Below are positions 35,181 through 44,818 of a stretch of 64,000 bases of DNA, piece after piece (position 1 is the first letter of the stretch; each line of letters opens with the position of its first letter). Source of the DNA: Arthrinium phaeospermum (Eukaryota; Ascomycota; Sordariomycetes; Amphisphaeriales; Apiosporaceae); assembly GCA_006503535.1 (NCBI GenBank), contig QYRS01000008.1, forward strand, positions 2,852,001-2,916,000, given 5' to 3'. The translations under genes and the position numbers were made by a program. Under the pieces are notes generated by a model. The model was not told where the DNA came from. It was given only the letters and a program-made list of their open reading frames with translations, and did no database searches.

Positions 35181-36086
35181 GGCAGCCGTGACATTCAATC
35201 AGACCTGATCGACGATGCGAACTGTTAGCACGGGACAGTGCATCGAAAACCGTCTCACGTAAGGTCATGTACTTAACAGTTCATGAACAAGGCTGGCCTG
35301 GGTGACAGCGTAGTCCTGAACAGCTTGATGCATTGGCGACCCAAAATCTTCATCGTCACTCTGCGACCGGGCAACAAAATGTGTTGGCACTTCAAAGGCC
35401 CATGCGGCTTACGCTCATTTTACAGCATGTTCATAGGACAGTTAGTTTGGAATGGGAGGCTGGCTGATGCAGTGTAACGTAATACATATGCGATGATAAG
35501 GCCACAGCCTGATTTTGCCCCGGGCACTTTTCGCCGTCAGGCTGTCTAGAAAGCCCAAACCAGAGTGATCCTTCTTGCTACCACCCACTAGCAAATGAAG
35601 AGGTTCTGTACGTGTCTACAAGAAACAAGGGGCTTGTTATGCACATGATAACATTGACAGACACAGCCGCAACATAGAGCCGTTGCCAACCATGGTAAAG
35701 GGTGCATGAATTACAAGGATCAGAGTTGGATGGCACGTGAATGATCTAGCAACCCCTAACCCATTTCTTATGCTACCTATGAGGATTATCTTAGTAAATC
35801 GAAAGCTGGAACATAAATATCAGGATCGCTTACTCATGTTGGCGATGGCGCAACCTGGTATGGAACAACGTGAGGGTAGCATTCGTTTGGGGATATTTAT
35901 TATTAGATTGTTGGCTTCGCCACCTTTACGCCAGCTTTCCCATTATAGCATAGCTTGCTTGTGATAGAGGTCATTTCCATGGAATATTTAAGGGAAGTTA
36001 CAGAAAATCGATACTGCCACACGGTATATCGCTGAGAGTCGTGGCCGCTACCTATGTTCCCCCTTCATACACCTAATTACTGAGTC
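35181..36086. other. Shared upstream region of the divergent MHNG/HNG pair
   Basis: About 900 bp between two head-to-head genes, so it should contain both promoters and could co-regulate them. No gene, repeat or recognisable operator is visible. Confidence 0.45.
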
Positions 36087-36817
36087 ATGTCGCAACAGTT
36101 ACCATCACGGCCGATATCACACAGGCCACTTTACGACGGCAATCATCACTTTGGTCACGGCACCCAACATAATGGCGCTAAGATAAGCAACACTCAAAGC
36201 GACGTACACATCTGGTTTGACAGGCACCGGGCACAGGTGCTGGCAACTATTGCTGTCGTTGCCATTGTAGCTATCGTGAGCCTGAGCTTGGGCCTGAGTC
36301 TGAGTCTTAAAGGCAACTCTAGCACATCGTGAGTCAATGTTATCAAACATGTAATTCGCGTTTACTATGCAGTAGGCTAACGAGCAACTCCTGGAAATCC
36401 ATGTCGGCCAACGAGCCCGCAGCTTCACCAGGTTCTGCCGGGCCTTCCAGCGTGGCCTCCTCCACGACGGCCAAGGGGGAGACCCAAACCACGGCTGCCA
36501 GCCCTTCGGTTACGCGACCAGTCGACCCCTTCTACTGCGACCTCGGCTGCGAAAAGGCCTTCATCGAGGAGCAGGGCTGCCACAGCAACTGCCCCGGCGC
36601 CGCCTGCAGAGACAGCAACGACTGCGAAGACCCGTACCCGTGCATAGCGCGACATTGGTCCGGGACGACCATGAGTGTTTCCGGGACCCCGGTGAGCTCA
36701 TGCTGGCTGGCCGGCTGCATGGAGTCGTGGACTTGCCAAGGGGCGTGCTCGCTGGACCTGAAGTGCGTCACGGCTACCAACTTCACCGCGTCTTCCACTT
36801 GCACCAGGATGGGGTGA
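36087..36817 (+). CDS. Single-pass membrane protein with cytosolic HNG motif and Cys-rich ectodomain
   Basis: Exons 36087-36328 and 36373-36817 (44-nt intron, gtgagt donor, atgcag acceptor) give 228 aa. The N-terminus holds the motif LYDGNHHFGHGTQHNGAKI (residues 15-33). It matches the first motif of the divergent neighbour at Y, N, G-x-G-T-x-H-N-G and K. A basic stretch (FDRHRAQ) and one transmembrane helix (about 51-74) follow. The basic flank predicts cytosolic N-terminus and outside C-terminus. A Ser/Thr linker leads to an ectodomain with 13 cysteines (YCDLGCEKAFIEEQGC, SNCPGAACRDSNDC, CWLAGCMESWTCQGAC). There is no signal peptide, so the helix is a signal anchor. The layout resembles a receptor; ligand and function are unknown. 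Confidence 0.75.
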
Positions 36818-37525
36818 AGCCATAGCTCTTAGAGTGTGGACCGTGCAGACACGCATCAGTATGGCGCTCAGAAAGGGGGACAGTGCAACTTGACCTTGCT
36901 TCCTTCTACTGCGTCGGACTGGTGATAGGAACAGGGCTCGTCAGGTTTCGGTGCCTTTTCCGCGCAGCTACTACCCATCACGTATATCCAGCCTGAGGGT
37001 GAGGGGGCCGGTAGGTGGCCGTTACGCCACTGAATTGGCGTTTCCTTTCCCATGGCAACGTTCCTCTCGGCATAAACGCCAAAACTTGACCAAAGTCACT
37101 TGAGTCAGCAAGGTTGGACCACTGCCCGTCAAATCCGCGCTGCTTCCTTACTACGAGAACAATGGAAGGAGAAGCTGCAAATTGCGTTTCCCAGGGTTGT
37201 TCCAGTCCCGATACAGACTATGATTCCAGTCGGTCGGTTGAAGATGTGAGCGGACATAGATCTTGATTTGACAAGAAAAAGGAGTTGAAGTCACTGTCAA
37301 GCTTTCGGCCTCCACAGCGCTAGACGGAATGCAGGTGGCGGGGGTACCGACGGAAGCTGATGTGCTCGGCCTGCCGCCCAAACAGGACATTAGACGAAAA
37401 GAAACTCAATTCACAAACGGCGAACTGACTGAGTGACAACACACATCGTCGGCTTGGGTAAAAGACATTGAGCAGACTGGTAAAGTCGCCAAGATTGTCG
37501 AGAAACGGCAAAAAGAGAAGTTTGT
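36818..37525. other. Intergenic region
   Basis: No gene supported in about 700 bp between the membrane protein gene and tRNA-Gly. Confidence 0.45.
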
Positions 37526-37596
37526 TGCACTAGCCGCGAATCGAACGCGGGGCCCATCGATGGCAACGATGGATTTTACCACTAAACCACTAGTGC
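37526..37596 (-). tRNA. tRNA-Gly (anticodon GCC)
   Basis: The reverse complement gives a 71-nt cloverleaf. The acceptor stem GCACTAG pairs with CTAGTGC. The anticodon arm CATCG-TTGCCAT-CGATG carries GCC, and the T arm is CCGCG-TTCGATT-CGCGG. No intron. Confidence 0.95.
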
Positions 37597-37775
37597 CTGG
37601 CGTGGGTGGGAGCCTTGGATGAAAAAATACCGCCGTATTAGACATCATCACCGGTTCACTCTGTCTTCTTCTAATAATCCATAACTCCCCAAGCTATTCC
37701 TGGCCTGCATCTCACGAACAGTAGCATTTTTACAAATTACATTTGCCTCACCACAATGTACGTGGCCAACACGAC

Positions 37776-38933
37776 TTAGTTATTCACAGCCGGTTGAATA
37801 AGAGTAGATCCTGGAGTCACAGTCAGCACCCAAGTCTTTCCGCAAATCCCATCGCACCGCAATCAATCAAATCAATCAGCCAAACTCACCTCCATCCGGA
37901 TACACAATCTGCCCATTGTAAAACACCCCGCCCCGCCCCGCCAGGAACAAAATCGTCGCCGCCATGTCGCCCTCCTCCCCCAGCCGGCCCGACGGGTTCG
38001 TCGCCTTCATCGAGAGCGTGCTCTTGTTGTCCTCGCCCGACTGGCCGCCCGCCGTCATCTCGCTCGGGAACAGCCCGGGGGCAATGACGTTGACGCGCAC
38101 CTTGACGTCCTTGAAGATGGTCGCCAGCATGCGGCTCAGGTGCGTCGCCGCCGCTTTCGAAGAAGCGTAGGCCGGCTGCCCCATGCTGGGCCCCTTCATG
38201 GCGCCCGAGATGGACGACACGTTGACCACCTGCGACGAGTACCCGGGCGTCGCCTCGCGCCCCTTCGCGAGCAGCGGCAGGAACGCGACGGACATGAAGT
38301 AGGCCCCCATGACGTTGGTCCGCATCGTCTCGGTCCACTGCTCCTCGGTGCTCCGGAGGAAGTGCTCCGAGACGGCCCGGGCGTCGCCCATGTCGGGCTG
38401 CCCCTCGCCGCCCCAGTACCGCGTGTCGTCGTCCCGCGCGATGCCCGCGTTGTTGACCAGCAGCTGGATGCCCGCGGGCTCCCGGTCCCCGATCTCCTGG
38501 GCCAGGCGGACCGCCTCGCTCTTCTTGCTGACGTCGCCCGGCAGCGCGATGATCTGGCCCGGCCCGTGGCTGTACAGCTCGACGGTCTTGTCCAGCACCT
38601 CCTGCCGGCGGCCCGTGATGTACACCTTGGCGCCGTTGGATTGCAGCGCCTGCGTGATCATGAGTCCGATGCCCGTCGCGCCGCCCGTCACGACGGCCGT
38701 GACGTGCGACACGTCAAACAGCGCGCTCGCGCGGAGGTCGGCGTTGTTCTGTTGACCTGCAATTGTCTGATTAGCGCCAGCATATCGGGTTTGGAAAGAT
38801 GCGATCTTAGCGCCCTCTCACCTGTTGCCATGGTTGCTCTGGGAATGATGCTGGTGGGTGTCAAGGGTCGGAATGCACTGCGTGTTAAGGAAGATCTCGT
38901 CCTTGAAAAGAGTCGAAGCATGTTTTGGAACAA
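37776..38933 (-). CDS. Short-chain dehydrogenase/reductase, possibly dual-localised
   Basis: Three exons in transcript order: 38933-38822, 38756-37890, 37810-37776 (337 aa from the upstream ATG). Classical SDR motifs are present: TGGATGIG (61-68) for NAD(P), LVNNAG, catalytic Ser in NVSSISG and YASSK. The last intron matters: without it the protein would end at DGGEFG; splicing gives DGGSTLIQPAVNN, a usual SDR end. The first 34 residues (MFQNMLRLFSRTRSSLTRS...) are Arg/Ser-rich with no acidic residues, like a mitochondrial presequence. A second ATG at 38831 (MATGQQNN) would give a 303-aa cytosolic form. The substrate is unknown. Confidence 0.88.
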
Positions 38934-39374
38934 GCCGTGCCGAGAGATATGACTGACCAGTGCCGGCGCACCCGATGCAGGGTGCTAGATCGCCCAGTGT
39001 TGACATGCGACTCGTGTACGTCAACAGAGGGGCTTCTGGAGCTTCATGACGACAAGACACGGCATCCCCAGATTTAATCCAACTGCCGCAATCCACACTT
39101 TCTTTCGGCACTACCTAGACTTTCTTGCCACAAATTCAATTGGGTGGTGTGGAAACATAGAGAGTCTATCGATGGCACGTCATGCACGGTCGCATCTCCG
39201 CCAGCAATTGGGCCAATATCGTTTTCAATTAGAAACTATTCTGCGGGCTTGTCGCACAAGTCGGGAAGAGTTCTAGGTATTGTCGTAGTCAAGTGCTCTC
39301 CTCAATCAACACGCCCAATCCCTCGCCATAGTACGAATGCTCGTCAAAGTTGAAGACCTTGTGCACGCCACGTC

Positions 39375-39572
39375 CTAGTCCGACTCGGCGTCCATCCTCT
39401 TGGCTTGACTGTGAAAGAACGAGGCGTCCTGTGCGAGCTTGTCAGCCGTGTCTGGCCCCCACACAATCTGGGTGTCTTGTAGGGAAGCCTTCCTTACCTG
39501 AGGGTCGTCGAACTCGACGATGTAGGAACCTTGTATCACTTTGGTGCGTCTCTTTGCCGTTGCGACCGCCAG
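39375..39572 (-). pseudogene. Subtilase propeptide (I9-like) relic
   Basis: Two small exons on the minus strand, 39572-39498 and 39428-39375. The gtaagg donor, GGCTGACAAG branch and cacag acceptor are well formed. They read TKVIQGSYIVEFDDPQ, then DASFFHSQAKRMDAESD and a stop. SYIVEF followed by a helical SFFHSQAK is the hallmark of the I9 inhibitor propeptide of S8 subtilases. Just past the stop another frame reads RGVHKVFNFDEHSYYGEG, which looks like the continuation. No protease domain follows. It is most likely a decayed or truncated subtilase 5' end; a stand-alone I9 inhibitor is the alternative. Confidence 0.4.
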
Positions 39573-39852
39573 CTACGCCGGTTGGAGAGGCATTAATGGT
39601 AGGATTGTCCGGAGGAATCTGAGGGTTAGGCACGGCTGGATTGTACGGGGTTGTCCAACTCCCCATAGTCGGCGGATTCCTCGGATCTGCATATGGTGCA
39701 TACGGATTTGTTGGTTTTAGAAGGTCGTTTGGCTTCTGCGGCATGAGCGCAGGCTTGAACAAACCTAAAAAGGAATGCCAGAAAATTCCCGCCAGGGTGC
39801 CCAACAGCACGAGGAGGAGGAAAGATGCCACAAAGCAGCCGTTATGACCCAT
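39442..39852 (-). CDS. Possible small membrane protein overlapping the I9 relic
   Basis: A frame of 136 aa from ATG 39852. It starts MGHNGCFVASFLLLVLLGTL, a clear hydrophobic helix, followed by a Pro/Asn-rich segment (PTNPYAPYADPRNPP). Its 3' third overlaps the I9-like exon in another frame, so only the first two thirds look natural. It may be the upstream exon of the same locus, or a separate small gene whose real 3' end is spliced differently. I do not recognise it. Confidence 0.35.
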   Translation of the reverse strand: MGHNGCFVASFLLLVLLGTLAGIFWHSFLGLFKPALMPQKPNDLLKPTNPYAPYADPRNPPTMGSWTTPYNPAVPNPQIPPDNPTINASPTGVAGGRNGKETHQSDTRFLHRRVRRPSGKEGFPTRHPDCVGARHG

Positions 39853-40864
39853 GCTGAACGGCAGTGATTGACAATGGATTGGAACTTGTGCAACGAGAGG
39901 ATGGCAAATAGACTTCAAAGCTTGATCAAGTGATGAAGAGAACGGCATGCAAAAGCTATGTATGATGTGGTGAAAGCGTGGTATGCCGAGTCTGTGATTG
40001 CAAAAGTGATGATGGATGAAGAGAAGTTCGGAAGACGTTGGCTTGGAGCCATGGGCAGGACTCTGCAATGATCTGAGGTGTCAGCCATCCTGATGGACAT
40101 CTTGAGGAAGGAGCTTGGTCGCAATGGGGGTTTGGTGTCAAAGGTGGAAGGACCGCGTCGTTGCTGGCCGCGTCGCTGCCTTTGGCCAAACTGGGAAGGC
40201 GGGCTGGTCTCGTTGAGTGTGATTGCAATTCTCTTCCCACAAGAGCTGGCCAGCATACCACATCCATTGGAAGCCCCATCTGGCACATGTTGGAGCCCAC
40301 GCAGATGATTGGAAAGTGCTTCTTCCCTCAACATCGGTTCCTTCTCATACCGCCAAAAGGGCCCGAACTTAGGATTAGCTGCTACAGAAACCTGTCCGTC
40401 AATGAAATTGACCTTTCGACGGAAGTTGTAATCTGCAGAGCTCGGCTCATGCATACGCGGCAGTTTCTGTATCGCGCTCTTGATGCAATCTTCCGGGCAA
40501 TTGTCTGCTGCAAACTGGGGCAGTCGAGAAGGCCTTTATCAAATGATCCATTTCAGCCAAGTTACCACAGAAGATTTGTAGATCCATTCGTCCAAAGTGT
40601 TTTCCTACCACTGGTTAGTTCCACAGCCGAAATCAACTTCCAGATAGATTCCACCCCAACTGGTGCTCAGCTAATCATGTTTCAACATCACTTCTAGGTC
40701 TCCGTCGCATCACCGCGTCCGCAATGCCCTCATTCGCAGCTCTAGTCATCTAATCGCCTCTGTGGCACGACCGCTCTGATGGCTGGGGTTTCCGGCCTAC
40801 TCAGCCCGCCCGATGAGCCCGGCCGGTCAGCAAGCAACGGCAGCGCCCTCCCCGTCATTACCAT

Positions 40865-40990
40865 GGATGCACAGCTTCTGTTATAGGCGGCCGCCTCTAC
40901 GGGTGTCAAGGTGATGGACCCGTCGCAGCTGCAGTACGCCTCGAGAATACCATGATCAGGGTCCTCATCGTGTAGTGTGCAATTGAGAGC
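40865..40990 (-). pseudogene. Fragment of a Cys-rich extracellular domain
   Basis: On the minus strand this 42-codon stretch reads ALNCTLHDEDPDHGILEAY followed by CSCDGSITLTPVE and NRSCAS. The C-x-L-H-D-x-DPD ... AYCxCDGS pattern recalls a Cys-rich module seen in secreted or cell-surface proteins of Sordariomycetes (recognition from memory, not searched). Upstream the frame is closed by a stop near 41018, and downstream it degenerates. No signal peptide is attached. Probably a gene fragment. Confidence 0.3.
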
Positions 40991-41537
40991 TGGGGCCTTG
41001 TGATGGGGCCAATATCAGACGTCGTCGTCTTGGTGGAGGTTTGCGCTCCTGGGAAAGGGGGCATCGGGCACGCCTCTGCGGGTGTTCCTCTGTTCCTCTC
41101 AGCAGATGTAGGTGGGTTGTTCACGTCAATGTCGAAAGGGGGCAATAGGTTACCATCCCCTCTTCTCCAGTCGGTTGTCCTCCTGAAGTGCTCATCTACA
41201 CTGACATGAGTGGTGGCGGTGTTGGCTGTGTTTGCAAGTTTGGCAGCTTCATCCCTCGCCATATGTTGGACCTTGATATGGGTTTTTGGAAAATGCCAGG
41301 GTCGCCTGTGGATTGACTTCGCTGATGCGGCTTTAAGCTATCAGGGACATTTCCCCTTGCGATATCTGGGCCATGGCCATGGCGAGTAGTCCTGGTGGAC
41401 CTGTTGTCCGATCTTGTACCTTTCTCTGAGCAGCTTTGCCCACCAGGTGCACCCAAGCGCATCATTGAACATGATGCCGCGGGAGACAGCTTGACGTAGT
41501 AAAAGTCCTTCTCCATGCCGAACCCCAGTATTCACTC

Positions 41538-42092
41538 ATGCAGAGCCCGTGGATTGTGGCGGCTATGCTCGAGAACCCGGACCTGGACGTTCTCCAGGCC
41601 CTCCTTGACTACGAGCCCGGCTTTGCCTGCATCCCCCTGGACGATTCCCACCTGCGCTGCTTCCTCCCCGAGGCCTGCGCCTGCCCGCCGTCGCAGATCC
41701 CCCCGGTACTGCATGTCTTGATCGGGAATAGGGCTGACCTCCACGATGGCGGCTTCGGTCTCAGCACCGGCGCTCTCTGGGCGGCTATCCGCGGACACCA
41801 GCCTCCGGAGATCGTGGGCAAGATCCTCGCTCGGAACGGGCCGGTATCCCGTAGTTTCGCCTTGGCTGCTATCCGACACTCTGACGCGGCTGTGACGAGG
41901 TGCGTTTTCGACGGTAAGGTCAAAATAGACGCCAGAGTCTCGGTGAAGGATTGTGAGGAAGAGGCTAAGAAGAGGGGAGATACCGAGGTCGTCTCAATCG
42001 TTCAATCTTGGGCAGAGCTTCGGGTCAGTGGTAATGACACGTCATGGTCCCAGTCATGGCAGAAATGGAGATTTTGGAGGCCATGGGCTTGA
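41538..42092 (+). CDS. Ankyrin-like hypothetical protein, possibly a 3' fragment
   Basis: A single frame of 184 aa from ATG 41538. Ankyrin-like helices are visible: SPWIVAAMLENPDLDVLQALL, PPVLHVLIGNRADLHDG and ALWAAIRGHQPPEIVGKIL. A Trp-rich end follows (WSQSWQKWRFWRPWA). A possible splice acceptor (ccccag) lies just upstream at 41528, so it could be the last exon of a larger ankyrin gene whose 5' part is lost or unrecognised. Confidence 0.5.
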   Translation: MQSPWIVAAMLENPDLDVLQALLDYEPGFACIPLDDSHLRCFLPEACACPPSQIPPVLHVLIGNRADLHDGGFGLSTGALWAAIRGHQPPEIVGKILARNGPVSRSFALAAIRHSDAAVTRCVFDGKVKIDARVSVKDCEEEAKKRGDTEVVSIVQSWAELRVSGNDTSWSQSWQKWRFWRPWA

Positions 42093-42281
42093 ATGCACAG
42101 CCGTGAACCACAAGTCTTTTTTTTCTGCGAGCTTTTGCTCGTCTCGATGCAAAAGGTAAAAGCCTAAAGGAAAGAATTCTCTACCAGAAAGAGATTTAAC
42201 ATAGTAGACTGGAAGATTTATTTATTAAGAAAAATGCCGCCTGAGTAAACTTGACTAAAGAAATACTATATAGAATTCACT

Positions 42282-44186
42282 TTACCAATTCTTCCTGAGT
42301 TGATCAAAGCCATCGTCGAGACGTTGTGGCTGGGGATCCGGGTCGCGCCGCAGGTAATAAACCATATCCTCTGTCGTATCCCCTATATCTTCGAGTGCCC
42401 AATGTAATCCGTGTCGAGCATAAAATCGGTGGTCCCAGTCTTTCCAGATCATGAAGGTGACACCGAGAGTCGAACAGTACTGGGTCCGGAATAAAAACGC
42501 CTGCATCAACTCTTTCTCGAGCATGTAGTTTTCACCATGACCAACAACTGCAAAATCGACAAGGTCCATAAGGCGGTCAGCAAGAGACATAGCGTTGGGT
42601 TCTTTGTTTAACTCACTGTAGATAGACTCCCCGTGTGCTTCTGTGGCCAACAGGCTTCGCATCGCTTGATCAATCCTTTTTGCTTCCCCATCGCCAAAGA
42701 CCAATCTTGAATGCTCGTATACTCCCGTGTGTTCGGTGTTGCAGTGCTCGATTTGGATCACGCCCACGGCCTTGGTTTGCCCAGATCTTTGGTCATTGTG
42801 TATCGCAATGAACACATCGCCTCCGGACTCGATAGTTCGTGTGAGGCTGCGGAACTTTTCCTCCTCATATGTAGACCAAGTGTCTACATTATATCCACTA
42901 TGTATGAAATTACCAAACCATGATTCTCTCTGATGCAAAATAACCACAGCCTCATGCAAGTAGAACTCCGCGGCCTTTTTCTCGGCGTAGGTGGAATTTA
43001 ACAGATCAGACGTTATCTTGAGTACCTCCAGCGAACAGGGGCGGTCATCCTGGGCTGCTTCGACCTCTCGTATGGAGGGAGCACTATACAACCTATCTCC
43101 AACCCAGACTGTATATTTGAAGTCACTATTACCGTGATCGGTATCTCGAAAACTGTCCTTGTGGTATACGTTATACCAGCAAACGCCCGGAGTTGGAATG
43201 TTCTCGCTGTCGTGTGGCTGGCCCTGGTTGCCCGGGCTCTTCCAGCTTCCTTGAGGAACCGAGGATGACGTCGGTGCTGGAAGTAGTTTTACCTCGCGCG
43301 GTTTGACGTTGTCTGTTAGCGATTTCTGTTCCTGTGGGAAAAAGAGGCTGTCTGTTCGTATTCCGCGGACGTTCATGAGAGTGGAAGCCAAGGTGACAAC
43401 AGTTAGTTGAGATGGATCTGGGATGGTCCCCGGTAGCATCTTGGCTTCGGGCAACTCCGGGTATGCTTGGGATTGTTGCAGCAGAGGTGACGTATGATTT
43501 CCCCGCTGTTCTTGCTCTCCCTTTGGGGTGAGAACAATTAGGCCTTGCTTTTGGGCCTGCAGAAGTTTGAAACCCTGCATTATGTATGGGACAATACCAG
43601 GAATCATCCATTCCAACTTCAACCATATGTGCTCCGGGTTCTCTTCTACATGTGGTATGAGGTCCATGTTATCTCCGTGATTTTTGTAGGGGACGACGGC
43701 AGAAGAAACTGGCGTCTTCTCGCACGTATTAAGGGTCGGCTTCCTACGTGGCTCATGCTCTGTATTATGCCCTCCCTTCTTCTTGTCGCTAGACGAGGCA
43801 TCGTTCTTTTCTTTCCTCGATTCTCGATACTCTCCGTTGTCCGTGTGCTTCTCTGACCTGGTGTGGCTGCTGCGATGTTCACTTGGCTTTTTCCCTCCGT
43901 CTTTCTTCGTCGAGGTATTCGATGACTTTGTTGTTTTCGACTTGGTCTCACTAGTATGCATTGCCTCATCTCGATGGCCTGTCTGGGGGGTACTCGTGGA
44001 AGAGTAAAGCGGTTGTTGCTTATTCGCGGCAAGTGTTTCGACGTCCAAACTCGAGTCTTCTCTAGGTTTATGGTGACGCTTGCTTGAACTGTGGTGCTGG
44101 TCGGTATGTGATTTATGGCGACCACTTCTCGATGTGTTGGATTCCGCTTGAGAGCCCTCCCCCCTCAATTTTTCGATAATACCCAT
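42282..44186 (-). CDS. Hypothetical 634-aa protein with Lys/Ser/His-rich N-terminus
   Basis: One uninterrupted frame. The first 170 residues are low-complexity and strongly hydrophilic (SSSKRHHKPRED, KTTKSSNTSTKKDGGKK), a likely disordered region. The remaining part is globular, with segments such as ENPEHIWLKLEWMIPGIVPY, FKYTVWVGDRLYSAPSI, VFIAIHNDQRSGQTKAVGV and FMIWKDWDHRFYARHGLHW. There is no membrane segment or signal peptide. I do not recognise the globular domain. The length of the frame and normal composition make the gene itself credible. AT-rich third positions relative to neighbours hint at an accessory gene. Confidence 0.75.
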   Translation of the reverse strand: MGIIEKLRGEGSQAESNTSRSGRHKSHTDQHHSSSKRHHKPREDSSLDVETLAANKQQPLYSSTSTPQTGHRDEAMHTSETKSKTTKSSNTSTKKDGGKKPSEHRSSHTRSEKHTDNGEYRESRKEKNDASSSDKKKGGHNTEHEPRRKPTLNTCEKTPVSSAVVPYKNHGDNMDLIPHVEENPEHIWLKLEWMIPGIVPYIMQGFKLLQAQKQGLIVLTPKGEQEQRGNHTSPLLQQSQAYPELPEAKMLPGTIPDPSQLTVVTLASTLMNVRGIRTDSLFFPQEQKSLTDNVKPREVKLLPAPTSSSVPQGSWKSPGNQGQPHDSENIPTPGVCWYNVYHKDSFRDTDHGNSDFKYTVWVGDRLYSAPSIREVEAAQDDRPCSLEVLKITSDLLNSTYAEKKAAEFYLHEAVVILHQRESWFGNFIHSGYNVDTWSTYEEEKFRSLTRTIESGGDVFIAIHNDQRSGQTKAVGVIQIEHCNTEHTGVYEHSRLVFGDGEAKRIDQAMRSLLATEAHGESIYSELNKEPNAMSLADRLMDLVDFAVVGHGENYMLEKELMQAFLFRTQYCSTLGVTFMIWKDWDHRFYARHGLHWALEDIGDTTEDMVYYLRRDPDPQPQRLDDGFDQLRKNW

Positions 44187-44818
44187 GCTTAAATGTACTG
44201 ATTTGAAGGTTGAGAAGAAACTGGCCAGTTGGAAAAGGTATATTCGTTTCTCATAGTGGTCTATTTATCTTCTACCTTGGTTGATATGGGTCCTTGAGAT
44301 GCCGCATCTCCTTTTCGTAAGTTTTCCTTGTGGTACTGCAGTCCACTTACACGACTAAGTCAACCACAAAGGAGAGATGCCTCTAGAAACACGATAGAAA
44401 AGAACTTCATTGAGGATGCCATGTTTCAAGCGAAAACTCTAGGTCTTTAGAATAGGGTTTGCTATCTAGAAGCATACGACCGTCAGTATGTGTATGGTCT
44501 CGAGATGCATCATGGAACCGACTTGTCAAAGGATTCATTGTAGTTGGCTCGATTGGTAGACGGGCTCATCATCACCAGGAGCCAGAAAACACAGCGCTGG
44601 AATGCCTGTGGTTGGTTGGCTGCGAAAAACCCATTCCAGCGCTAGCTCGCCTGAGGGTCCTGTCGGAAGTTGCCGAAAAGCCAACCCCGCTTGTTGCCCC
44701 TCCGTCCGTGAGGGAATGGAACTCTAAGTCCGCCTATCGCAGCTGTCCCTCGCGCTGCTGATGGGCTCAAAGAGGCAGGTACTCGGCCAAAAGGTTTTCC
44801 CAAACAAACCACCCCCCA
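44187..44818. other. Divergent intergenic region
   Basis: No gene supported. It contains the upstream regions of the 634-aa gene (leftward) and the Xaa-Pro aminopeptidase gene (rightward). Confidence 0.45.

Noticed and set aside
39915..40697. Overlapping frames on both strands (179 and 178 codons)
   Set aside because: Contradictory strands, no recognisable domain; insufficient to call a gene.
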